A stretch of DNA of 64,000 bases. Source: UBA6054 sp963975575. GTDB taxonomy: Bacteria; Planctomycetota; Phycisphaerae; Phycisphaerales; UBA1924. Below, in pieces: positions 8,149 through 17,800 of this stretch. Under the pieces are notes generated by a model. The model did not search any database and was not told the origin of the DNA. It saw only the letters and a list, made by a program, of their open reading frames with translations. The position numbers and the translations under genes were made by a program. The stretch is taken from positions 992,001 to 1,056,000 of the forward strand of contig CAXBHL010000001.1 in the NCBI GenBank assembly GCA_963975575.1. The letters are read 5' to 3'. The number at the start of each line of letters is the position of its first letter. Position 1 is the first letter of the stretch.

Positions 8149-9198
8149 TCAGCCCGCTCGCCAGCGGATCACGATCTTGCCCATCTGCTCGCCCTGCTCG
8201 AGGCGCCGGTACGCGTCGGCGGCCCGCTCCGGCGGGAGCACCGTATCGACCACGGGGCGAAGAGCGCCCGCTCGGAACAGGGCGGTTACCTCGGCGAACT
8301 CGGCGTTGCTGCCCATCGTCGAGCCGAAGATGCGCAGCTGGTTCCAGAAGATGCGGGCCAGATCGGTCGTTGCGTCCGGGCCGGTCGTGCAACCGGGGGT
8401 CACGTACGCCCCGCCGCGGGCCAGCGACTTGATGCAGTTCAGGTGGGTGGCCTTGCCGACCGAATCGACCGCCACGTCCACGCCGCGCTTGCCGGTCCAG
8501 GCGCGAAGGTCCTTGGACCAGTCCTGGCCTTCGTCGAGGATCGTGTGATCCGCCCCCAGCGTCCGGGCTTGCTCGAGTTTGTGCGGGTGTCGGCTGGTGA
8601 CCGCGACCGGGCAGCCGAAGTGCCGGGCGATGGCCAGCGCGCTGGTGGCCACGCCGCCGCCGATTCCGGTGATCAGCACGGACTGACCCGGGCGGAGGCC
8701 GGCCTTGGTCACCATCATCGAATAAGCCGTCAGGGCGCAGAGTCCGAAGGCGGCGGCCTGCTCGGCGTCGGCGTCTCCGACCGGGGCTATGTTGGCGGCG
8801 GGCACGTTGAACTTCTCGGCGTGGGCCCCAAAGCGGTGCTCGCCGATCAGCTCGTAGTCCGGGGCGAGGGTGGAAGCGGGGGGGTCACCCGGGCGGGCAC
8901 GCTCGGGCAGTCGCACGGCGGCGTTGTAGATCACCCGTTGGCCGACCCAGGCCGGGTCGACCCCCTGCCCGACGGCTTCGACCGTGCCGCACGCGTCGCA
9001 GCCGGAGACCCGGGGGTACTCCAGGCTGAGCCCGGGCACGCCGCGCCCGACCCACAGGTCCATGTGGTTGAACGCCGAGCAGATGGTCCGGACGGTGGTC
9101 TCCCCCGTTCCTGGGGGATCGGGGTCGGGCCAATCGTCCCGGGTTTGGACATTTGGGGAGACCGGCCAGCCTTGTTCCTGCACGACGATCGCTCGCAT
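8149..9198 (-). CDS. Zinc-type alcohol dehydrogenase/quinone oxidoreductase-like protein (MDR superfamily)
   Basis: A 349-residue NAD(P)-dependent medium-chain reductase. The N-terminal GroES-like fold shows NHMDLWVGRGVPG and SGCDACGTVEAVG. The Rossmann part carries VLITGIGGGVATSALAIARHFG and VAVDSVG, and the C-terminus ends MGKIVIRWRAG, as in quinone oxidoreductase-like members. The four-cysteine structural zinc loop of classical alcohol dehydrogenases is missing, so activity on alcohols should not be assumed. The start at 9198 (MRAIVVQEQG) is a standard family N-terminus; the frame upstream is antisense to rpsP. Substrate unknown. Confidence 0.88.
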   Translation of the reverse strand: MRAIVVQEQGWPVSPNVQTRDDWPDPDPPGTGETTVRTICSAFNHMDLWVGRGVPGLSLEYPRVSGCDACGTVEAVGQGVDPAWVGQRVIYNAAVRLPERARPGDPPASTLAPDYELIGEHRFGAHAEKFNVPAANIAPVGDADAEQAAAFGLCALTAYSMMVTKAGLRPGQSVLITGIGGGVATSALAIARHFGCPVAVTSRHPHKLEQARTLGADHTILDEGQDWSKDLRAWTGKRGVDVAVDSVGKATHLNCIKSLARGGAYVTPGCTTGPDATTDLARIFWNQLRIFGSTMGSNAEFAEVTALFRAGALRPVVDTVLPPERAADAYRRLEQGEQMGKIVIRWRAG

Positions 9199-9438
9199 GA
9201 GCCGAGCGTAGGGTCCGGGGCGGACGGGGTCGACGCGGGACCTGGGGGCGTTTCGGAGGGGATTCGGCTGAGGATCGCGGCGGCGAGTGGACCGGGACGG
9301 GCGGGGCGGCAACAATCCCGGCCCTGAGGTACGCAGCCGCCCGGAAGGTCCGGGCGGCCTTGGACCACCCGGCGCAACCGCCGGCCTGACCTCGGGTTGG
9401 ACCCGTCCCGCGTTTGTCGGGGCACGAAAGGAGCCGGC

Positions 9439-9984
9439 ATGGTTCGTATCAGAATGCAGCGTCTCGGTCGTCGTCACCGCCCGTTCTACCGGATCAACGC
9501 CGTGGACATCCGCACCCGCCGCAACGGCAAGGTGCTGGAGAACCTGGGTCACTACAACCCGATGGATCCGGACGCGTCCAAGCAGATCGTGCTCAAGAGC
9601 GACAAGATCAAGGCCTGGCTCGAGCGGGGCGCCCAGCCCTCCGAGACGGTCATGGACATGCTCGGCAACGCGGGCATGCTCGATGGTGAGTTGAAGTCCC
9701 AGTGGGAACAGCACCGCGCGGTCGCCCGCGAGCGCGGCCAGTGCCGTGCGGCGGTCAAGCGTGCCGAGGCCGCCGTCAAGGCGATCGAGGGCGTGGACAC
9801 GGCCACCCCCGAGCAGGTCAACGCCGCCAAGAAGGCGCTGAACATGGCCAAGCTGGCCGTGGCCCCCGCCAAGGTCGCCGAGGCGGAGAAGGCCGCGTCC
9901 GAGGCCGAGGCGGCGCTGAAGAAGGCCGAGGCTTCCAAGCCCGCGCCCGCTCCGGAGCCCGAGGCCGAGGCGGCCGCCGAGTAA
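9439..9984 (+). CDS. rpsP: 30S ribosomal protein S16 with long C-terminal extension
   Basis: The first ~85 of 181 residues are a standard bS16 (MVRIRMQRLGRRHRPFYRIN, followed by the GHYNP motif). The remaining ~95 residues are an Ala/Lys/Glu-rich helical extension that ends in Pro-Ala-Glu repeats; bS16 is usually 80-100 residues. AAAGGAG precedes the ATG at 9439. rplS follows after 77 bases, without the rimM and trmD genes that separate the two in most bacteria. No frameshift is seen; codon use is uniform along the gene. Confidence 0.95.
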   Translation: MVRIRMQRLGRRHRPFYRINAVDIRTRRNGKVLENLGHYNPMDPDASKQIVLKSDKIKAWLERGAQPSETVMDMLGNAGMLDGELKSQWEQHRAVARERGQCRAAVKRAEAAVKAIEGVDTATPEQVNAAKKALNMAKLAVAPAKVAEAEKAASEAEAALKKAEASKPAPAPEPEAEAAAE

Positions 9985-10061
9985 GTTCCCGATCCATCGC
10001 TTTTCCAGCAGCACATCTTCCCCCGTCCCGCCATGGTTGACGGGGGGTCAAGGAGTCCGAC

Positions 10062-10454
10062 ATGGGCCACCAGCAGATTCTCGAATCGGTCAACGCCGAG
10101 GCGCTCAAGACCGACCTTCCCCGCCTGGACATCGGGGACACGATCAACGTCCACTGCCGCATCGTCGAGGGCGAGAAGGAGCGCGTGCAGGTTTTCCAGG
10201 GCACGCTAATCTCCCGCAAGGGGCGCGGCATGTCCGAGATGATCACCGTCCGCCGCGTCGTCGATGACATCGGCATCGAGCGGACCTGGCCGATCAACTC
10301 GCCGTTCATCTCGAAGTTCGAGGTCGTGCGCCGCGGCGATGCGCGTCGTGCCAAGCTCTACTTCCTGCGCGACCGGGTCGGCAAGTCCCGGCGCCTGCGC
10401 GACCGGCGCCGCGGTCTCAAGCACCTCCAGGGCGAGCAGACCGTCAACAAGTAA
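10062..10454 (+). CDS. rplS: 50S ribosomal protein L19
   Basis: A 130-residue bL19. It contains the conserved GDTINVHCRIVEGEKERVQ, the FQGTLISRKGRG loop and the ERTWPINSPF motif, and ends with a basic stretch (RDRVGKSRRLRDRR). It sits at the 30S/50S interface near bS16, next to which it is encoded here. It probably forms a two-gene operon with rpsP and is closed by the terminator at 10516. Confidence 0.96.
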   Translation: MGHQQILESVNAEALKTDLPRLDIGDTINVHCRIVEGEKERVQVFQGTLISRKGRGMSEMITVRRVVDDIGIERTWPINSPFISKFEVVRRGDARRAKLYFLRDRVGKSRRLRDRRRGLKHLQGEQTVNK

Positions 10455-10515
10455 GGCCGGGCTTCCCGCGTGGCGGGCGGTTCTGCGACTTGATTCTCAG
10501 TATCATCGGATACAG

Positions 10516-10541
10516 ACCCGCTCTTCGGAGCGGGTTTTTCC
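10516..10541 (+). terminator. UUCG-tetraloop intrinsic terminator after rplS
   Basis: An 8-bp stem (10516-10523 with 10528-10535) is closed by a TTCG tetraloop and followed by a T-run at 10535-10539. Confidence 0.92.
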
Positions 10542-10650
10542 GTTCCGGGCCGCCTACAAATCGGGCCATACTCGGCGCCGATCGGATCGTCCGGTCTGCC
10601 GTTCGATCCAAAGTGTTTCGGCCCCTCCCCACGGGCACCCGGAGGTTTCC

Positions 10651-10896
10651 ATGAAGAAGACTGCGATGATCTGTGCGGCCCTGTTCGCCGCGTGCTGCGT
10701 CGGTTGCTCGTCCGGCCAGAAGGCGGACGGCTGCTGCGGCGCCTGCTCCGACGGCACGGCGTGCACCGCCGGCTGCTGCGGCGCTTCGGCCGCGGAGTGC
10801 TGCGGCACCTGCGGCGGCGAGCACGAGCACGCGAAGATGTGTGCCGACTGCAAGGACGGCCAGATGTGCGCCGCCTGCAAGGCCAAGAAGGGCTGA
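10651..10896 (+). CDS. Small cysteine-rich lipoprotein
   Basis: An 81-residue protein. MKKTAMICAALFAACCVGC is a lipoprotein signal with the lipid cysteine at residue 19. The short mature part has about 14 cysteines in CC and CxxC pairs (GCCGAC, GCCGAS, ECCGTC, CADC, CAAC) and one HEH, a layout suited to binding soft metals or to disulfide cross-linking. I do not recognise the family. GGAGG lies six bases before the ATG. It stands alone between two terminators, so it is probably its own transcription unit. A metal-buffering or envelope cross-linking role is only an inference from composition. Confidence 0.75.
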   Translation: MKKTAMICAALFAACCVGCSSGQKADGCCGACSDGTACTAGCCGASAAECCGTCGGEHEHAKMCADCKDGQMCAACKAKKG

Positions 10897-10920
10897 TCAC
10901 GAGCCCGGATCCTGTTACGC

Positions 10921-10956
10921 AAGCACCCGCCGGAGAACCCGGCGGGTGCTTTGTTT
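10921..10956 (+). terminator. Intrinsic terminator after the Cys-rich lipoprotein gene
   Basis: A 13-bp stem (10921-10933 with 10939-10951) has a five-base loop and is followed by TTGTTTT. Confidence 0.9.
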
Positions 10957-10976
10957 TCGTGGGGATCGTCGGCGGA

Positions 10977-11423
10977 TCAGGCGGCGCGGCTCGACGGCGA
11001 CTCGGCCGGGGCCACGCTCTGCCAAGCGTGTCGGGTCGGAGCCAGCAGCCCCGCCGGGACGCCCGACGCGTTGACCACCGGGCGAACGCTCTTCAGCCAG
11101 ACAACCGTGGCGAACCGCGCGTCCGGCTTGGAGGACCACACCGAGCCGGTGCCGATCGTGCGGGCGCCGTGGGTTTCGCGGAGCAGGCGCAGATCGTGGC
11201 TGGTCAGGTCGGCGAACTCGTCCACGCGATCGACGCGGCCGGCGGCGACGATCTGGCCCGAGACGGTCCGGAGGTAGACCAGGTCGCCCGCGCTCGTCCC
11301 GCCCTCGGGACCCGGGCGATCGGTGAGGATGACCAGGGCCGAACGGTGTCCCGAGATCAGGGTCGGGAGATCGGCCGGGTCGATTTCGGTCATGTGGGCG
11401 CGGTCGGTGGTCGGCGAAGTCAT
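10977..11423 (-). CDS. Hypothetical protein, possibly ASCH/PUA-like
   Basis: A 148-residue soluble protein with no signal peptide. The pattern of an acidic N-terminus, GDLVYLR, a short strand, GRVDRVDEFADLT and a later VVWLK resembles the small beta-barrel ASCH/PUA-like fold, which binds RNA or nucleotides, but the match is by eye only. The start could be 11423 or an internal ATG at 11393; neither has a clear ribosome site. It lies 27 bases after hldE on the same strand and may be its operon partner. Proline- and serine-rich at the C-terminus. Confidence 0.5.
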   Translation of the reverse strand: MTSPTTDRAHMTEIDPADLPTLISGHRSALVILTDRPGPEGGTSAGDLVYLRTVSGQIVAAGRVDRVDEFADLTSHDLRLLRETHGARTIGTGSVWSSKPDARFATVVWLKSVRPVVNASGVPAGLLAPTRHAWQSVAPAESPSSRAA

Positions 11424-11450
11424 GCACCCGATATCGGACCGATCGGCTTC

Positions 11451-13079
11451 CTACTTGTGCTCGATCCGCCGGGCTTTCTGTGAGCCGGTGCTCGCCGGGG
11501 GTGGATTGCCCCGGTCGGGTGAGGGCATCGGCTTGGGATCCGACCCGGGACCGGCGGTCGTGGTCGGCACGGCGGGCATGGACGAGGCCGGGGGGCGCCG
11601 GTCCTGCATCTTGCGGATCGTGTTCGTGGTGCTCAGCCCCTCGATGAGGGGGATGAGCTCGACCCGTCCGCCGGCCCGCTTGACGAGGTCGGCCCCGACC
11701 ACCGTTTCGGGGGTGTAGTCACCGCCCTTGACGAGCACGTCCGGGAGGATGGTCTCGATGAGGCGCAGCGGGGTTTCCTCAGAGAACAGGACCACGGCGT
11801 CGACGCAGCCGAGGGCCCCGACCACCCGGGCGCGGTGCTCCTGATCGTTGAGGGGGCGTCCGTCGCCCTTGAGGGCCCGGACGGAGTGGTCGTCGTTGAG
11901 GGCCACGACGAGCATGTCGCCGAGTTCGGCGGCCCGCTCGAGCAGCGAGATGTGCCCGGCGTGGATCACGTCGAAGCAGCCGTTGGTGAAGACGATGCGT
12001 CGTCCGGCCTTGCGGGCGGCGTTGACCTGGACCATCAGCTCGTCGATGGTGCGCAGTTTGCCTGAGCGTTTGGTCTGCAGGATCAGCAGCTCGTGGTGGA
12101 TCTTCTCGAGCGGGATCGGGGCGACGCCGAAGACCTCGACCTCGAGTCCGGCGGCGGCGTTGGCGAATCGGACCGAGTCGGCCCAGGCGATCTTGTTGGC
12201 CCGGGCCGCGGCGAGGGCCGCGAGCATCATGTCGCCGGCGCCCGTAACGTCGTAGACCTCGCGGGCGACGGTGGGGATCGGGACCGGGGTGTCCTCGCCC
12301 TTGACCAGCAGCAGCGCTCCCTGCTTGTCCAGGGTGACCACGACCGCCTCGAGGTCCAGGGACTTGAGCAGCGATTCGGCGAGTTTGGCGTTGTGCTCGG
12401 GGGCGCCCTGGTCGTCGGTGGGCAGCTTGGTGGCCCGCTCGGCCTCGGTGCGGTTGGGGGTGATGGTGGTGGCGCCGTGGTACTTGCTGTAGTCCTCGAG
12501 GCCCGCGGGGTCGACGAAGACGGGCTTGCCGGCCGCCTTGGCACGGGCGATGAGCTCCTGGCAGAGCATGGGGGTGCAGACGCCCTTGTTGTAGTCCTCG
12601 ATGCAGACCACGTCGGTGCGGGGCAGGGCTGCGTCGAAGGCTTCGAGCAGGCGGGCGACGATGGTCTCTGCGATGGGCTCGCGGGATTCGAAATCGACGC
12701 GGAACATCTTCTGCGCGTGCCGGCCCTGGGCCAGGCCGATGAGGTTGCGCTTGACGGTGGTGGGGCGGGTGTGGTCGGTGATGATCCCGCCGGCATCGAC
12801 CCCCTGCTGGAGCAGGGCGGTTCGGAGCAGTACGGCGTCCTGGTCCGAACCCACCACACCGAGCGCGGTGACCCGGCCGTGCATGGCGATCAGGTTGAGG
12901 CACAGGTTCGCGGCTCCGCCGGGGCGGTCTTCCCGACGTGTGACGCGCAGCACGGGCACCGGGGCGTCGGGGGAGAGCCGGTCGGCGGAGCCGAAGAGGA
13001 GCTGATCGAGCATGAAATCGCCGACCACGAGGGCGCGGAAGGGCTTCCAATCGGCGAGTGCGGCGAGCAGTGGGTCCAT
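11451..13079 (-). CDS. hldE: Bifunctional heptose-7-phosphate kinase / heptose-1-phosphate adenylyltransferase
   Basis: A 542-residue two-domain enzyme that makes ADP-D-glycero-beta-D-manno-heptose for the lipopolysaccharide core. Residues 1 to about 330 are a PfkB-type kinase (VVGDFMLDQLLFG, RPGGAANLCLNL, and the catalytic GAGDMM near residue 280). Residues 355-490 are the nucleotidyltransferase with FTNGCFDVIHAGHISLL, whose HxGH motif binds ATP. A proline-rich tail of ~50 residues after GLSTTNTIRKMQ is unusual; the family normally ends there. AGGAG precedes the ATG at 13079. It fits lpxK in showing an LPS-bearing outer membrane, and heptose may also feed the polysaccharide locus. Confidence 0.94.
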   Translation of the reverse strand: MDPLLAALADWKPFRALVVGDFMLDQLLFGSADRLSPDAPVPVLRVTRREDRPGGAANLCLNLIAMHGRVTALGVVGSDQDAVLLRTALLQQGVDAGGIITDHTRPTTVKRNLIGLAQGRHAQKMFRVDFESREPIAETIVARLLEAFDAALPRTDVVCIEDYNKGVCTPMLCQELIARAKAAGKPVFVDPAGLEDYSKYHGATTITPNRTEAERATKLPTDDQGAPEHNAKLAESLLKSLDLEAVVVTLDKQGALLLVKGEDTPVPIPTVAREVYDVTGAGDMMLAALAAARANKIAWADSVRFANAAAGLEVEVFGVAPIPLEKIHHELLILQTKRSGKLRTIDELMVQVNAARKAGRRIVFTNGCFDVIHAGHISLLERAAELGDMLVVALNDDHSVRALKGDGRPLNDQEHRARVVGALGCVDAVVLFSEETPLRLIETILPDVLVKGGDYTPETVVGADLVKRAGGRVELIPLIEGLSTTNTIRKMQDRRPPASSMPAVPTTTAGPGSDPKPMPSPDRGNPPPASTGSQKARRIEHK

Positions 13080-13144
13080 GGCGTCTCCTGAGTGACAAGG
13101 ATACGCCTCGGCGCGACAGAAACCCGCCGGGAACAGGAGCGGGT

Positions 13145-14056
13145 TTGATCGGGAAAAGGGCTCTGCGGGCCGACGTGATGCTGCTGGCGGCCGCGGCCCT
13201 GTGGGGCACCGGGTTCGTGGCGCAGCGGTCCGCCATGGAGCACATGGGCCCGTTCCTGTTCAACACGCTCCGGTACGCGATCGGGGCAGCGATCCTGCTG
13301 CCGGCGGGGCACCTGATGCTGCGGCGTCTGCGGACGGGCTGGGACGGACGGGTGATCCGGGACGGGCTCGTCCTGGGCGCGGTGCTCGCGCTGGGGGCGG
13401 GGCTCCAGCAGGCGGGCATGGTCACCACCACCGCCTCGCGGGCGGGGTTTATCACCGGGCTGTACGTGCTGATGGTCCCGGCGTTCGCTTTGTGCTTCGG
13501 GCACCGGCCGACGAAGGGAAATCTCGCGGGCGTGGTGCTGGCTTTCGTCGGGATGCTGCTGTTTGTGGACCGGGGCGGGGGCGGGGCCTCGGTGGGCGAC
13601 TGGCTGGTGTTCGGATCGGCGGTTGCCTGGGCCCTGCATGTGGTGCTCATCGGGACGATGGCCCCGAAGCGGGACCCGACCGCGCTGGTGGGGGTTCAGT
13701 TCGCGGCCGCGGCGCTGCTGTCGGGCGCCGTGGTGCTGCTGTTCGAGCCGCCGGTGTCGGTCGAGTGGTGGGGGGCGGCTCTGCCGGTTGCCTACTCGGG
13801 GCTCTTCGCCACGGCGGCGGCATTCACGCTGCAGTTCATGGCGCAGAGGGACGCACCGCCGACGCACGCGACGATCCTGCTGAGCAGTGAGGCGTTGTTC
13901 GCGGCGGTGTTCGGATGGCTGCTGCTAAGCGAGTCGCTCGGCGTGCGCGAGATCTCCGGTGGGGCGCTGATGTTCGCGGGGGCGCTGGTCAGCCAACTGG
14001 GCGGGCGCCCGGGCGTGGTCACCGGGACGGGATCGGATCCAACCCCGCCTCCCTGA
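13145..14056 (+). CDS. EamA/DMT-family transporter
   Basis: A 303-residue inner-membrane protein with about ten hydrophobic segments arranged as two EamA repeats (first around LLAAAALWGTGFVAQRSAM, second around LVFGSAVAWALHVVLIGTM). Such carriers export small metabolites such as amino acids or nucleosides; the substrate cannot be read from sequence. TTG at 13145 is preferred because AGGAG ends five bases before it; an ATG at 13178 is an alternative. It diverges from hldE, and its last 38 bases overlap the convergent peroxiredoxin gene. Confidence 0.85.
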   Translation: MIGKRALRADVMLLAAAALWGTGFVAQRSAMEHMGPFLFNTLRYAIGAAILLPAGHLMLRRLRTGWDGRVIRDGLVLGAVLALGAGLQQAGMVTTTASRAGFITGLYVLMVPAFALCFGHRPTKGNLAGVVLAFVGMLLFVDRGGGGASVGDWLVFGSAVAWALHVVLIGTMAPKRDPTALVGVQFAAAALLSGAVVLLFEPPVSVEWWGAALPVAYSGLFATAAAFTLQFMAQRDAPPTHATILLSSEALFAAVFGWLLLSESLGVREISGGALMFAGALVSQLGGRPGVVTGTGSDPTPPP

Positions 14057-14534
14057 CCGCTTCGAGCACCTTCTTGGCGTGGTCGGGCACGGCGACCTTG
14101 TCCCACCGGGCGAGGACCTTGCGACCGGGGCCGACGAAGTAGGTGGTGCGGACGAGGCCCATGAACTTGCGGCCGTACATCGACTTCTCGGCCCACACGC
14201 CGTACTTCTGGGCCACCTTGGGGTCGGGCTTTCCGTCCTTGCCGGCGTGGTCGTCGGCGAGCATGCGGAGCTTGAGCTTGGCTTCGGTCACGAACTTCTT
14301 CTTGCTGGCCGGATCGAGGATCGAAACGCCGACGACCTCGGCCCCGGCCTTGCGGAAGTCCCCGGCCATCGCGGAGAAGTCCTGGGCTTCGCGGGTGCAG
14401 CCGCTGGTGCAGTCCTTCGGGTAGAAGAACAGAACGACCGCGTGGTCCTCGTGCTCGGCGAGCCTGAAGGGCTTCTCGTTCTGGTCGTTGAGCGTGAAGT
14501 CGGGTGCTTTGCGGCCTGGTTCGATGGTGGGCAT
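14019..14534 (-). CDS. bcp: Bcp/PrxQ-type thioredoxin-dependent peroxiredoxin
   Basis: A 171-residue thiol peroxidase that reduces hydroperoxides. The thioredoxin fold begins APDFTLNDQNEKPFRLAE, and the peroxidatic cysteine sits in DCTSGCTREAQDF (second Cys of CTSGC). In most Bcp proteins a resolving cysteine lies five residues later; here that position is Gln, while an extra Cys lies four residues before. The mechanism may therefore differ from the textbook form. AAGGAG precedes the ATG at 14534. The 3' end overlaps the convergent transporter gene by 38 bases. Confidence 0.9.
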   Translation of the reverse strand: MPTIEPGRKAPDFTLNDQNEKPFRLAEHEDHAVVLFFYPKDCTSGCTREAQDFSAMAGDFRKAGAEVVGVSILDPASKKKFVTEAKLKLRMLADDHAGKDGKPDPKVAQKYGVWAEKSMYGRKFMGLVRTTYFVGPGRKVLARWDKVAVPDHAKKVLEAVREAGLDPIPSR

Positions 14535-14834
14535 CGTTGCTCCTTGCGTGCTGGCGGTGCGGACCGGGGCGGGTTCACAACAGTTCGCCCTCTGTGCGAT
14601 CGTTGGCGCGGCGGTGGCGAAGCGGAGGACGGGAAGAGGGGTCTGAGAAACCTGTCGTGCGCGCACCCACACCTCATCTTGATCTGTTGTTCGGTTCGTG
14701 TGGTGAGCGGACCGCGATTCGGGGCGGGGCGTGGTTTCGGGGCAATCTGTTCGCGGGCGTGCGGACACCGGCCTCGGCGGACCAGGGGCGATCAGTCGGC
14801 GCACGCGCGGTGGGGCTCGTTGGTTCGGCTGTCC

Positions 14835-17800
14835 TCACCCGGCCAGGATGCCCGAGACGAGCCGCTCGATCTGGGCCTGGGCGATCGGCTTGCTCAGCAC
14901 GGTCGATTTCTGGAGGTCGGCCGGGAGGTCCCGCGGCTCGTATCCGGTTAGCAGCACGAAGGGCACCCCGCGATCTCGGAGGCGGCGGGCGAGGGGATAG
15001 ACCTTGGTGCCGTCGAGGTCCACGTCGAGGATCGCCGCGGCGGGCGCCTCGAACTCGACGAGGCGCATCGCCTTGTCCAGCGTGTTCGCGGGCCCGAGCA
15101 CCCGGACGCCGAGTTCCTCGAGTTCCTCGACCAGGGCCGTGGCCAGGAGCATGTTGTCCTCGACGACAAGAACCCGGCCGGGTTGTTTCTCCGTGCCGGC
15201 TTCGCCGCACTCGGACTCGACCCGGCCCCGGCCGGTGATCGCGGCGGAGGCGGGGAATGAGATCCGGCAGGCGAATCCTTCGGGCGTGTAGCGGCTCTGG
15301 ATCTCGCCGTGGAGGTCGTAGGTGATGCTCTGCTCGACCAGCCGGCTGCCGTACCCGCTCTCGCCGGGGGGGACGACGCCGTGCGTGCATCGTTCCTGCC
15401 AGTCGATCTGCACCCAGTGCGCGTTCCCGCGCTGGACGGTCTGCCAGGAGATCTCGATGCGCCCGTTGGCGTCCTTGAGCGCGCCGTACTTGCTCGCGTT
15501 CGTCGCGAGTTCGTGGAAGACCATGTGCATGGCCAGGCAGTGCTTGGGGAGCAGGGTGATCGCCGGGCCGGAAATGACGAGCTGGCTGTCGGCCGAGACC
15601 CTGGCGTCGATCTCGCTGTGGACGACCTCGTCGAGGCCGCAGCCGGTCCATTCGGTGCTCGTGAGCAGGCTGTGCGCCTTTGCGATGGAGCGGAGCCGCT
15701 GGTTGAAGCTCTCCGCGAACACTTCGAGGTCCGTGGATCGCCGGATGGTCTGGTTCGCGATGGCGTTGACGACCGCCAGGGTGTTCTTGACGCGGTGGTT
15801 GAGTTCCGCCAGCACGGTGCGGAGCTGCTTCTCGTGCTCGAGGCGATCGGTGATGTCGGTGTTGGTCCCGAACCACCGGACGATCTGGCCGGCGTCGTCG
15901 CGGATGGGCACCGCGCGGGAGAGGAACCAGCGGAACCGCCCGTCGCGCCCGCGGATCGGGAAGGTGTCTTCCCAGACCTCGCCCTGCTCCTGAGCCCGGA
16001 GCACGCCCTGGACGACCCGGTCGACGTGGTCGGGGTGGTGGACCAGTTTCCAGCCCCATTCCTTCATCTCTTCGACGGAAAGGCCGGTGTACTCGATCCA
16101 CCGCTTGTTGTACCAAGTGACGCAGCCGAGCGTGTCGCAGGTCCAGGCGAGCTGGGCCATGTTGTCCGCGAGCATGCGGAAGCGTTCTTCGCTGTCCCGC
16201 AGCGCATCGTTTACCTGCTGGATCCGGGTCGTGTCGAAGAAGTAGCAGACAACCCCGGGCCTGCCGTCGGAGAGCACGGCGCGGTTGATCTGCCATTCGT
16301 ACGACTCGATCTGGCCGATATCCTTGCGTTTGCCGACGAGACCCGGCGACACGTACGGTTCGCCGGTATCGAGGGTTTGACGGAACAGACCGACGACCTC
16401 GCTGGCGATCGGTTCGGGCCAGATGACTTCCATCACCTCGCCGAGATCGCGCCCGATGATGGGGTCCACATTGCGAAATGCGGGGATCGCGCCGATGCTG
16501 ATGTTCGCGACGCGGAAATCGGCGTCGACCGTGAAGATTCCCAGGGGCGATTGTTCGACCAGTTGCGCGAAAGTCTGCGCATAGCGGCGGAGTTTGTCTT
16601 CGGCCTGCTTGGCGGCGGAAACATCGACGAACGCGTTGATCGCGCCCACGACATCGCCCTGATCGTTGCGGATCGGCTCGATGTTGACCATGACCGGCAC
16701 CGTAGATCCGTCCGGGCGGCAGATGTGGACCTCGGCGTTGCGGAACGCCTGCCCCTCGTTCAGCGCGATCGCCATGGGGCAGCGTTCGTGGGGGAGGGTC
16801 GAGCCGTCGGGAAGCTGCAGGCGCTCGGAGCCGCAGAACAACTCTTCCTTGTCCCCGATCCGCGGGGTGCGGCCCCATATCTTGGACGCCTGGTCGTTGA
16901 AGTAGGTGATGATGCCGTCGGCGTCGCACGAGTAGACGGCGGCGGGCATGAGCGAGAGCGTCTGCCGGTGGAGCCGTTCGCTGCGGGCCAGGGCCTGTTC
17001 GGCCTGACGCCGCGCGGCGGAGTCGGCGTGGCGGCCGATGATGATCGATGCGGTGTGGGCCAGCAGCTCGCAGATCTCCACGTCCTGCGCGGACGCTTCG
17101 CGGGGCTGACGCCAGTAGATCGCCAGCGTTCCCACGAACTTGCCCTGCTCGGTGCGGATCGGGAAACTCCAGCAAGCGCGGTAGTCGAACTGTTCGGCCA
17201 GCCAGAGCCAGGGTTTCCACTTCGGCTCATCGCGCACGTCGCGGGTCAGGATCGGCCGGCCGGTGTGGGTCGCCAGCCCGCACGCGAGCGAGTCCGGTCC
17301 GACCGCGAATCCCTCGATCGCCCTGGCGTACTCCGGCGGCATGCCGACGACGTGGCGGAGGGTCGTCCGTTCCTCGTTCGCCAGGTAGAACCCGGCCCGC
17401 GATCCCTTGCCGACGCCTCTGATGGCGGTCTGGACGAGCGTGCCCAGGGAGGATTCCAGGCTCGCGTCGTTGACCGCCTGCTCGAGGGCCTCGCGTTGCC
17501 CGGCCATGATGGACTCTCGCTTGCGCAGGGCCTCCTCGGTTTGGCGTCGTTGCGTGATGTCGCTGGCGGCGCCGAACCACTCGACGATCTCTCCGTCCGC
17601 GCCGGTGATCGGGACGGCGCGCGAGTGCGTCCAGCCCACCGAGCCGTCCACGCGGTAGACCCGGTGCTCGAGGTCGTAGGTGCTGCGTGTCTCGATCGCT
17701 CGCCGGACGGTCTCCGAGACAAGCTGGCGGTCTTCGGGATGGACGTACGTGCTGATCCAATCTGAGAGCGGCTCGGTGGTGTCGGCGACGAAGCCGCGGC

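Noticed and set aside
15309..17765. An 818-codon open frame antisense to the hybrid kinase gene
   Set aside because: High-GC genes often leave an open antisense frame. The minus strand codes for seven recognisable sensory domains; the plus frame has no domain and no ribosome site.
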